Below, one piece after another: positions 20,600-29,447 of a DNA stretch of 64,000 bases. Every line of letters starts with the position of its first letter. Within the stretch, counting starts at the first letter, position 1. The stretch comes from Hormoscilla sp. GM7CHS1pb (GTDB lineage: Bacteria; Cyanobacteriota; Cyanobacteriia; Cyanobacteriales; Desertifilaceae): assembly GCA_014323675.1 (NCBI GenBank), contig JACONN010000002.1:372001-436000 (forward strand), read 5' to 3'. The notes under the pieces are model-generated. The model had not been told where the DNA came from. It saw only the letters and a list, made by a program, of their open reading frames with translations, and made no database searches. The translations under genes were made by a program, and so were the position numbers.

Positions 20600-21197
20600 T
20601 AGATCATCAAGGCTGAAACCCTTTAGTTGGCGTGATTATCGGCTTTACTTTTCACCCCAAATCCAGGATTTACATTGATGCTTGCCCTTACCCCGATTAT
20701 CATAGCACAAGATGATGATTTACATGTCAGGTGGGCGGTGCCCTACAGCCGATCGTCAATTTCAGGTGGGCGGTGCCCTACGGCTAATAATTAATGTCAG
20801 GTGGGCGGTGCCCACCCTAGGGATTAATTTACTTTAGTTAGTAACCCCACGGGCAAGGGCTTAAAGGAAAGACGTTCGTTTTCTACCTCTACAAAGATAG
20901 TATCCCCGTTCTTAAGCTCGCTGCGCAGGATCGCTTTCGCAATTTGGGTTTCTAACTCCCGCTGAATTGCTCGCTTCAAGGGACGCGCCCCATAGACGGG
21001 GTCATAACCTACTTCTGCCAAAAAGTCAAGGGCAGTTTCGGCAAGTTTGAGAGACATCTTCCTTTCTGCTAACCGCTGGGACAAACGCTGCACTTGCAAC
21101 TTGACGATCGCCCGCAATTGTGCTTTCTTGAGAGCGTGGAAGATGATGATTTCATCGATGCGGTTGAGGAACTCTGGACGGAAACTCGATCGCATCT
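20600..21197 (-). repeat. Duplicated clpB 3' end and downstream spacer (left bracket of the defence island)
   Basis: The spacer part (about 20608-20740) shares ATCAAGGCTGAAACC and TTATCATAGCACAAGATGATG with 28625-28740. The coding part (20824-21197) matches the clpB terminus at 29448-29820 with few differences. The homology ends abruptly at 21197. Between spacer and gene are three short copies of CAGGTGGGCGGTGCCC. The matching right-hand copy is the real clpB locus, so everything between about 21198 and 28620 is an insert flanked by direct repeats. Confidence 0.85.
20824..21195 (-). pseudogene. clpB: clpB 3' fragment
   Basis: The frame encodes the last 123 residues of a ClpB disaggregase: [19 protein letters not shown] (AAA2 sensor-1/arginine region), then [20 protein letters not shown] of the C-terminal D2 small domain, ending [11 protein letters not shown]. 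It is nearly identical to the end of the intact ClpB at 29448-32069. It has lost the N domain, AAA1, the middle domain and the AAA2 Walker motifs, so it cannot act as a chaperone. It is a by-product of the duplication that brackets the island. Confidence 0.92.
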
Positions 21198-21332
21198 ATC
21201 TAGCACCGGTAGGCGATCGGACCTTCTTGGCACCGGTAGGATATCGGAACGGAATGATATTGCTACTCAGTTAAAAATGTGGTAATCTCTAAATAGTTCC
21301 ATTTAGAGCATAAGAAGTATATCTGGCGACCA

Positions 21333-22524
21333 ATGCACGAGAACACTCAACAATTAGTAAAAAAACCTACCGTCCTTGATTTGTTTTGTGGTGCTGGTGG
21401 GATGAGTTTAGGTTTTCAGAATGCTGGCTGTGAAATTCTAGGAGGAATTGATAAAAATCCACACGCCATCAAAACTCATCATAAAAATTTTCCTGATTGT
21501 AAATTAAAGCTTCCTGCTAGAGATATTCATGATGTTAATTTATATGAGTTACCGCTTCAACCGGGAGAAGTTGATATTTTAATTGGCGGACCGCCCTGTC
21601 AAGTATTTTCAGTAGTTGGTCGGGTAAAAATCAAGTCCCTTTCCCAGTCCGATATTGACAGAGATCGCAGGAATTTTCTGTATAACTACTTTGTGAACTT
21701 TTTATGTCACTATAAACCTCGGTTTTTTGCGATAGAGAATGTCAATACACTCAAAAGGCATAAAATTTTTTCAACCATGATTGCCGATTTAGAAAAAGGA
21801 TTACCTGCTCATCGGCGTGATTATCCGGGCTATGATATTGAATACCAGGTATTGCAGGCTTATGATTATGGCGTTCCTCAACGGAGAAAACGTCTATTTA
21901 TTGTTGGAGTCCGTAAGGATTTAGGGTTGAAGTTTGAGTTCCCTCGTATTAGCACAGAAAAAACTGTTTCAGTGGGTAATGCTATTGGAGACCTTATACC
22001 ATTAAGACCTCCGTACAGACCTTTAGGAACTAAATCTATTTCTCGGCAAATAGACAGTGAAAAGCCTTATCTTTCTCTTCCCCAGTCAGAATATCAGGAA
22101 AAAATGAGAAAAATGGATGCTGACGCTGTGATGAACCATATCTGTCGCTCTCACAACCCAGTAGATCTGATTTGTTTTGCCATGCTTTCTCAAGGCGGTA
22201 AATACACCGATTTGCCAGAGTTTATGAGACGTTATCGATGGGATATTTTTAATGATAAATATAAGAGATTGCCCTGGGATGAACCAGCTTGGACATTGAC
22301 AGCTCATGCGAAAAGACTGTCTGGCTTACATTCATCCAACTCAAACTAGAAGTATTTCTGTTAGAGAAGCTGCTCGACTTCAGAGTTTCCCTGATGACTT
22401 TATATTTGATGCACCGATGACTAGGATGTTTGAGTTGGTTGGGAATTCTGTCCCGCCTCTTTTGGCAGAGGCGATCGCCCGCCCCATTGTCGAACAAGTA
22501 CGAGCATACTATGAAAGTCTGTGA
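21333..22524 (+). CDS. drmMII: DNA (cytosine-5) methyltransferase, DISARM DrmMII-like, frameshifted
   Basis: All C5-methyltransferase motifs are visible: motif I DLFCGAGGMSLGF, motif IV GGPPCQVFS with the catalytic Cys (usually GGPPCQGFS), motif VI ENVNTL, motif VIII QRRKRLFIVG, then in the second frame REAARLQSFPDDF (IX) and ELVGNSVPPLLAEAI (X). The frame breaks near 22310 in GCGAAAAGAC: removing one A joins TAHAK to DCLAYIHPTQTRSI. The combined length is about 396 residues. DrmMII modifies host DNA in class 2 DISARM so that self DNA is spared. Here the gene converges with drmB and drmA. A broken copy with an intact restriction module would be toxic, so either this is a sequence error or the system has decayed. 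Confidence 0.8.
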
Positions 22525-22559
22525 AACTGAGATCTTGCACCATTCTCAATTAGTCTCAT

Positions 22560-22626
22560 GGCCCGCCGTGGGTTTAAACCCACGGCTAATAGCTAAAGTC
22601 GGTTTTCAACCGACTTTAGCTATTAG
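22560..22626. terminator. Double hairpin between converging drmMII and drmB
   Basis: The first hairpin is GTGGGTTTAAACCCAC (22568-22583). The second has a 16-bp perfect stem TAATAGCTAAAGTCGG / CCGACTTTAGCTATTA (22587-22625) and includes the drmB stop codon. Two back-to-back stems between converging genes suit a bidirectional terminator. The same double hairpin, slightly diverged, appears at about 50738-50805, so it is also a dispersed repeat. Confidence 0.7.
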
Positions 22627-24407
22627 CTGTGTTCGCAGGAAGTTTCCGAGATCAACTGACAAGCGTAGCAAGCAGCACCATTTACCTTTTCCTCTCCAAA
22701 CTCTTCTTCAATGCAAATGGGGTCATTGGAGCAAGCATCTATATTGCGAAGGGCCGACTTGAGAACCCGATCGAAGTGGGGAACTAAACCGATCAGTCCT
22801 CCCAGGGTACCGTCACCACCTGACTGTGCCGTGTAAAGTAGTAAGCCTCCTACTGTCTTGTTGTTAATTGTGCAACTATATACTCGTTCTCGGATAGCGG
22901 CTGAAGAGTAACCGGAATCAACTGAAAGAGCCGTGATTAAACGGTGAGATAATGTATGCCACCAGACAAATACCGGATGGAGATAATCCTCTTTAGTTCC
23001 CGGCATAGCTTTGATTTTTCGGTAGCCATCGGATGCATTATAAGCTGCTAACCAGCGACGGTAGGCTTGTCCTTGTAAAGGAAAATGTTCTGAAAGTCCT
23101 TTTGGCTCCGTGTCGGATACAAAATCTAAAAAAATTCCCTCGCCAAATAATTCAACGCCTGGATGCCAAGCAATACTCCTATTAGGCGGATCGTACTCAA
23201 CGGGGACAATTTTAGGCTGATTTTCTTCGTTACCTGTATCGATCGGTCGGGTATAGCCAATTTGTACCATGACCACTCGCAATCGGCTCAGGGGTGTCAC
23301 CCTCAAAGTTCGACCTGAATCTAACCTGAACCTTTCGACATTTTCTTTGTAAACTTCAAACTGATTCGGTCCTCCTGGTTTATCCGAACGCTGAGGGGGC
23401 GCTCCATCACAAGCTGCATTGCGCAAGCTTCGGAACTCTTCTTGTCTCAGGGTTTCTTCTGTTGATTCTTTGGGGTTGTTGATTTCACCTAAAATGTCAT
23501 CTATCGCCCCCAGGATTTCTGCCTCATCATACCGCTTAATAGTTGCAGCAATTGTTGGGTCAAGCAGTCGTCTGCTTACTAAAGTATCCAACATTTGAAC
23601 AATCTGGTCTTTGGAATCTACAGTGAGAGGCAATGCAGCAAGGATAGAGCGAGTCTGAAGCAACCGGTGTAAACCGGTATCCAGCGGAGGAATTGTAAGT
23701 GCTGACCTAATTTCAGCTACTCGCAAGTTAGCAGCACCGCGCTGAATTATCTTAGCTGATTTATTACAATCACACCTCAGATCACCTTCTTCTGGAAAGC
23801 GTCCCGAACAAGTAAAGTTTTTTTTATAAGCATCACCAAAATTAACCCTTTTACGACATTCAGGACAAGTAATTTCGATATTCTTTAGCGCGCCCCCACC
23901 ACCTTGCCACAGCAAATGGTCTGGTTTACTACATCCTTGTCTGTGTTTTATCATTGAACCCCAAGGAACTTCATCAAGGTGTCCGCGAGTACAAGCCAGA
24001 ACAAAACGCACCGCCTCTTCGCGAGATTTTGCCCATGCTTCTTCCCATTTAGGTGCAGGACTACATTGAGGGCAACCCTTTAAGGACTGCGGTTGGTATC
24101 TGTAGAGAATACCATGAGTAGGGCAGAGGGACCACCTCGGAAAATAATAGGCATTATAGACCAGTTTGTTTTCTGGTACTCCTAACTCAGCGTTCGAGGG
24201 GATCCGAAAGATTTTTTTGTTATTCAGCAGAGTTTGCGAAAGTCGCAGGTCTCTAATTTCATAAGCATCTGGCTCAGTATTTTCAAATAGTCCTGAGTGG
24301 CTGGGAGCGGCGATGACAACCGGACCATCTGGTGTTTCCAGAATGCTCGCAGGACCAAAAGTTGTAATGTATTGTGAAGGACGAATAGATTGACCTTTTG
24401 CTGCCAT
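22623..24407 (-). CDS. drmB: DISARM protein DrmB (DUF1998)
   Basis: The 594-residue protein starts AAKGQSIRPSQYITTFGPAS. It has zinc-ribbon-like Cys motifs: LCPTHG with GCPQC (about residues 93-118), then ITCPECRKRV and DLRCDCN. The C-terminal half is the DUF1998 domain: VFVWWHTLSHRLITALS, SGYSSAAIRERVY, LLYTAQSGGDGTLGGL, and a final Cys cluster (CSNDPIC, AACYACQLISETSCEHS). The HTLSH, GDGTLGGL and terminal Cys motifs are typical of DrmB and related MrfB-like helicase-associated proteins. DrmB works with DrmA in the DISARM core complex. It lies 12 bp downstream of drmA on the same strand. No frameshift is seen. Confidence 0.85.
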   Translation of the reverse strand: MAAKGQSIRPSQYITTFGPASILETPDGPVVIAAPSHSGLFENTEPDAYEIRDLRLSQTLLNNKKIFRIPSNAELGVPENKLVYNAYYFPRWSLCPTHGILYRYQPQSLKGCPQCSPAPKWEEAWAKSREEAVRFVLACTRGHLDEVPWGSMIKHRQGCSKPDHLLWQGGGGALKNIEITCPECRKRVNFGDAYKKNFTCSGRFPEEGDLRCDCNKSAKIIQRGAANLRVAEIRSALTIPPLDTGLHRLLQTRSILAALPLTVDSKDQIVQMLDTLVSRRLLDPTIAATIKRYDEAEILGAIDDILGEINNPKESTEETLRQEEFRSLRNAACDGAPPQRSDKPGGPNQFEVYKENVERFRLDSGRTLRVTPLSRLRVVMVQIGYTRPIDTGNEENQPKIVPVEYDPPNRSIAWHPGVELFGEGIFLDFVSDTEPKGLSEHFPLQGQAYRRWLAAYNASDGYRKIKAMPGTKEDYLHPVFVWWHTLSHRLITALSVDSGYSSAAIRERVYSCTINNKTVGGLLLYTAQSGGDGTLGGLIGLVPHFDRVLKSALRNIDACSNDPICIEEEFGEEKVNGAACYACQLISETSCEHS

Positions 24408-24419
24408 AATTTCACTTCC

Positions 24420-27400
24420 TTAGTTTTGCTGTTCCGATCGCGGACGACCGAAGCGTGTCATTCCTTCGACTTCGCGCAGGGACTGTGGAGCATTCCGATA
24501 AACAACTGGAAAGTTTCGCTCTTGATGTTGTTCGTCTCCCAAAACGACAGGCTTGGTCGGGTCTTTATCAATGGCATACTCTTCATAGACTAGGTCATTT
24601 TCATTTTCGGCAACAGTCTGCCAGCGATCGAACCCTCCTCTCACCTCGCGATCGACTTGATCTTCTGGTGGGCGGCGAATGTCTAGTTGAATTTGCGATC
24701 GCCTGTTAATCACTTCGTTAATCACCTGTAACTCACTAGCTGAGTTACGAAGCCTTTCCATAACAGGAGCCTTATTTTTCGCCGCCCATTCCTCTGAAAC
24801 TGGTTCGCCCCGAATTTCTCTTGCTTGTCGCAGCAATGCCACTGCTACCGGTCCCATGCCTCGCTCTCTAGCTCTAGCTGCAAAAGGGGTAACGGTAATT
24901 GGCTCAACATAGCGGTAAATTGCTCGGTGGTAGCCAGTAAAAAATTCATAATGAGCCAAATCTCGCGGACGACTCGCTCTAAAGAAAGTAATCACTAGCC
25001 CTCCCTGAGAGCGACCGACACGACCGGTCGCCTGAATGTAGGATGACGTTGTTTTTGGTTGACCATTGACAATCATCAACCCCAAGCGGTCAATATCAAC
25101 ACCGGTTCCAAACATGGACGTACTCAAAACAATGTCTTTAGCTTCAGGTAATGGCTGTGAAAGGCTAGTTAGTAACCCGGGTAGTTCGGTAGAATCCTTG
25201 CGGCTGGAAAGTTCGATCTCTTCCCCTAAATCTCTTACCGAAACTTCTCTCACCTCACCAACGTACTTCAGACGTTCGGGAATATCTTGACGATACAGGG
25301 TTAAGGCTCCAGCGAGTTCCCGAATTGCATTGAAATAACCTACTAGCGTCCAGAATGGATCGCAATCGCCATCGCTGTATTCTGCTTCTCTCAGTTCCCA
25401 AATGCTTTGAAGCATTGACGAATAGAGCCGCACAATGGGGGTTTGAGCGCCTTTACCGGGAGCGCAAACCCCCACATACAGGCGACCGCTGGGATGCCGA
25501 CCTTTCGCGTCTGTATCTGTTGGGCGAACATTTGCAGGTGTTCTGGCAAAGAAGCTATCTGCTGCTGACAAGCCCGGAGGCGGGAACTGAAAGACATCCC
25601 GGTCAAATAAACATTTGACCTGGGATTGAGATTGTCTCACAGTTGCAGTAGAAGCAATGTATTTAGGACCAACAGTTTTGCCCCGATACATTTGCTTGCA
25701 TAGAGTATCAACAGCCGTTTCATAAAGCCCAACCATACTCCCCAGCGGTCCTTCAATCAGATGGAGTTCGTCTTGAAGAATCAGATCCGGTGGTAATAGA
25801 GTATTCACCTCTTTTCTCTGCTTCTTTGGAGACTTAATCTCGACCCCTGCATTGTTGCGGTAATATCCCTCTCTACTGCAATATCGATTAATATTGCCAA
25901 AAATAGCACCGGCTCTTGGCTCAAATGCTAGACGGGCAAATTTATCTACTGTCGCCACCAACAATGAAGGAATGCGGGAATAAATCTGATCGTCAACTGT
26001 CAAGGCTGAAATAGGTATCCTCGAACAGTGTGAATTTTGCTTGAATGCTTCTAACGGCTCTGACCATACGAAATTATTACACCCATCCAGCAGTGGTCCC
26101 ATCCTTTCTTGATTAAATTTCAGGGGCACTTTTTCATTCCAGGTTTTGTTATTGTTGAGGTCGCAATTTGGATTGGGACAGTAAATTTCAAAGTTTTCTT
26201 TATTCTCTTTACCTCTTGTGCCCAGATATGCTTTCTTAAAATATCCCGGTCTGCTGATTCTAAAACAAACTAATTTCGCCTGGCTTAAAGACTGATTTAC
26301 CGACTTTTTCCACCAATCATCTAATTTGACCGCTAATACTCTCGACTCTTCTTTGAGGGTAAAAGTCATCGATAGGGTTATGTAGCTGTCAGCAGTGCTC
26401 TTGTCATCAACCTGAAAAACCGGACTCGCTGCCATCTCATCTAATGGAATAACTTCGCGATCGAGTAGCTTGTGGTTAACTGCACCTTTCAATACTAAAT
26501 GAAGGGTATGTCCTTCTTTCTTGGCTCCTAACCCATCTTTCGGAATCGCGAGAATTGCTCCACAACAAGGACAATTAAGCATTTGAGCCGGTTCGCCCTC
26601 GGTTCCTCTTTTACCTTCAAGTGCTGAAATTGCACCGGGCAAAGAAGTTTTTGGAGGGATAAACTTATTCTTGAGAGCATTCGGTGTAACATTTCCTCCA
26701 ACCCACAACCCCGCAGAGAAGCGAGTTGTTCCCCAAATATTACTATCCTTCAGTTTGCAGTCTTGGGGTCGCCAGCCAACAGGACGATCTGTTCCTAAGT
26801 TTTCCACGCGCAACATTTCACAGGCTATTATTAATCTCAAAGTACGGCGAAACTGTTGTATTGTTAAGAGTCTCAGGGTGTACCTGGAAATCACGCTAAC
26901 GCCATGTCCCGTGCGATCGCCTTCAGTATCCTTTTGGGAGCGTAACCTCCTCAAGCCCATTGTGAAAGCAGCTAAACCCAGATAGGCCTCGGTCTTCCCC
27001 CACCAGTGGCAAAAGCCAGTAAATCACAAGTTGCGCGATCGGCGTGCAAAGGATCGGCGATCGCCAGCAGATTCATCAAGATAAATGCCAGTTGGAAAGG
27101 TCGCCACCTTAAAACTTCTTCTCGCTTTCTCCAAGATGCCTGCAAACCAATGGCTTTATTCGCGAAGCCGAAAGCCAGTCTCACTTCTTCATTTTCCGCA
27201 ATCAAATCAATCGCTTCCTGTATTCGTTGCCGCGCCCGATCGCAGTTGGCGAGATGTCGATTAGCAGCTCGTTGATATCTACATTCTAACCCATCTACCT
27301 CAGCTTTTTGTCGATCTATCCAAGCTGCATAACCATCTGCAAGCGGTTGTAGCGCCTCACCCATTGCCCTTGGATCCCAAATTTCTGCCAACCTCGCCGT

Positions 27401-28399
27401 GGCAAGTTCTGGAGTCCGTTCGATCGAGTCTGATTTCCAATCTATTTCAGGAGATTGCACTGGGTAGCAGGGGACATATTCCGTCCTACAGTCAGGTACA
27501 ATAAACTTTTGCGACTGCTGCTTTCCGCCTGTTGATTCCACAACTTCTGCGTCAATCCACTTTAACTTATTTTCCTCCCTGACCTTGGCTTCCGGGTCGA
27601 TTTCCTTCCACACCGCCGCGCACAAGTGACCGCGAGCATAGGCTTGATAGTCTCTGTATATCAGTGCTAGTGATTCATCTTCCTCCTCAAGACTTCCAGG
27701 AGCAAGCTTTTCATCAGCCGGCTGGAAACTGTCAAAAGGCAAATGCTCCGTATTTTCTCCCATGACAACCCTGATCTGAGGCTGGAAAATCAGATCGCTT
27801 GTCTGAACTCGTCTTTTTCCCGACTCTTCGAGGGGGTCTCTCAGAGAAGTCTCATTAACCAGGTAAAGCGACAGTTTATAGGTATCATCAGCACGGCTGA
27901 CAGTCCGCAGGCTGATTTTAACACCGTCTGTTTCGTCGAGCAGTTGGCTTGCCGTCACGGAAATTGGTTCTGGTGTAATATAGCAGTTGGGCACTCGCTG
28001 AAAAACTTGCTTGCCCCGTGGATCTCTGAGTTCTTTGTACCGCGCCCAAGTCGCACAAATGGCTATATGTGGTTTCCTCTTATCCCTTGCGCGGACAAAA
28101 AAGGAAATCCCCAAAGAACGGGGTTGGCTCTTCGGGTCTAAAACTGGCGCAGCAGCGGCAACTGGGGCGTCTTCTTCCGAATCATCATCGCCGTACTCAT
28201 CGAGTCCAGTTCCCAATATTTCTGCTTCACCCTCAATCTCCTTAGCATCTTCTTCAGTTGCATCCCGGGGAATCAGAACACCCGTGATGAACTCGTTACG
28301 CGGATCTTGGGTGCTTGGCAGAACCTCATGGTAAGACTCTCTGGGACCGAGAACTTCTTGTCTGAGGCTTAGTAGTAGTTCTGTCCGTACTGACATCAT
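24420..28399 (-). CDS. drmA: DISARM helicase DrmA, frameshifted at the Walker A motif
   Basis: The N-terminal part (28399-26972, 475 residues) ends with FGFANKAIGLQASW, RWRPFQLAFILMNLLAIAD and LLAFATGGG, where the frame leaves the P-loop. Adding one G to the G5 run at about 26998 restores GGGKTEAYLGLAAFTMG and joins the second part (26960-24420). That part carries the Walker B/DELH box ILQDELHLIEG, the SAT-like motif ASTAT, the helicase C motif SYIQATGRVGRSQGG and zinc-binding cysteines (NCPCCGAIL). The total is about 1,330 residues, normal for DrmA. DrmA is an ATP-dependent DNA translocase and the main core component of DISARM. As written, no active ATPase can be made; whether the missing G is real decides the state of the system. 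Confidence 0.85.
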
Positions 28400-28609
28400 C
28401 CATCCTCTCGGCTTTCTCTACTATACACGATCGGGCTGTGCGTCGCATAAATTTTATCTCGCCCCCTGACTCTACTTTTACCACCAATCCCGATCGCGTC
28501 GTCATCCCTTGGGAAAACAGCAACCATGGGGACAGTTCTCAAACCCTTACTCTACAAGGCTTTGATGTCCTAAATCACTCACAATATCCCGGAAATGTAT
28601 ACTCCTATA

Positions 28610-28760
28610 CACTTTTCGCTCAAATCAAGGCTGAAACCTTTAAATTTGCGCGATCGTAAGCTTTACTTATCACCCCAAATCCCCCGATAGCCATTGATTC
28701 AAGCGCTTACCCAGATTATCATAGCACAAGATGATGATTTCAATGTCAGGTGGGGCGGTG
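28610..28760. repeat. Right-hand copy of the clpB downstream spacer
   Basis: ATCAAGGCTGAAACC, CTTTACTTATCACCCCAAATC and TTATCATAGCACAAGATGATG match the left copy at about 20608-20730. This is the right bracket of the island. No gene is seen from 28400 to 29447; the gap holds this repeat, the 21-bp array, and a type B MITE. Confidence 0.75.
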
Positions 28761-28880
28761 CTCACCCTAGCGCTCCAGACCCTGTCGCCCGATTTTTCCG
28801 GAACGGTGCGGGCAGGGCACAACACCGGTCGTTCCCTGGACACGAGGTGCAGTTTAGGGGAACGAGTGCTCGTTGTGCTT

Positions 28881-29184
28881 AACGCGGTCTCGTTGTGCTT
28901 AACGCGCACGGGTCACTATGGTCTGCCCATAGGTCACTACTCAACGCGCCCAGGTGCAAGCTTAACGCGCCCAGGTGGAGATCCAACGGGCACGGGTCGC
29001 TGCTCAACGCGCAGGGGTGGAGATATAACGCCGACCCTTGACTACCCAACGCCGACCCTTGACTACCCAACGCCGACCCTTGACTACCCAACGCCGACCC
29101 TTGACTACCCAACGCCGACCCTTGACTACCCAACGCCGACCCTTGACTACCCAACGCCGACCCTTGACTACCCAACGCCGAAGA
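28881..29184. repeat. 21-bp minisatellite, about 14 units
   Basis: The anchor AACGC (or AACGGG) recurs with strict 21-bp spacing at 28901, 28943, 28964, 28985, 29006, 29027 and then every 21 bp to 29174. The unit at 28922 is degenerate, and the first spacing (28881-28901) is 20 bp. From 29027 the seven full units are essentially identical (AACGCCGACCCTTGACTACCC). The earlier units keep the anchor but vary in the remaining 15-16 bases. Because 21 is a multiple of three, open frames of 7-residue repeats appear on both strands, but none has a start, codon bias or neighbour supporting a protein. Confidence 0.9.
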
Positions 29185-29262
29185 GTCATTGTGTCGAACG
29201 CAGTTTATCTGCCCTAACCAAATCTATTCTACTCACAGCCTCCCCACCTTGTCAACCCCTGG

Positions 29263-29424
29263 GGGTGTGGTCATGCGTCAGTTGGTTGTTGTTGCCCAAA
29301 CCCGCGAATGGTGGGTCGATATATCCGGAGTAGTGCGAGTAGCGCGTCCCCTCTGGGGCCGGACAGCTCTCCGGATATATCGAAGGTGTCCACCCTACCA
29401 ATACAACTACTTTTGACCGCACCC
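29263..29424. mobile_element. MITE type B, copy 2, containing a hairpin repeat
   Basis: The ends are GGGTGTGGTCATGCGTCAGT and ACAACTACTTTTGACCGCACCC. The interior carries a long hairpin (29317-29382): CGATATATCCGGAG pairs with CTCCGGATATATCG, and the loop starts TAGTGCGAGTAGCGCG. No target duplication was recognised. It lies immediately downstream of clpB. Confidence 0.75.
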
Positions 29425-29447
29425 GGTGGGCACCGCCCACGCAGGGA

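Noticed and set aside
22306..22524. A separate 72-residue gene at the end of drmMII
   Set aside because: It carries motifs IX and X of the same methyltransferase, so it is the 3' part after a frameshift.
28881..29184. Possible CRISPR array
   Set aside because: Units are 21 bp with only a 5-base constant part, and half of them are identical throughout; there is no repeat-spacer pattern of 25-37 bp and no cas gene.
28731..29333. Long open frames of 7-residue repeats (TPTLDYP, GSQGSAL, VVKGRRW) across the 21-bp array
   Set aside because: They arise on both strands and in several frames because 21 is a multiple of three; there is no start signal or conserved domain.
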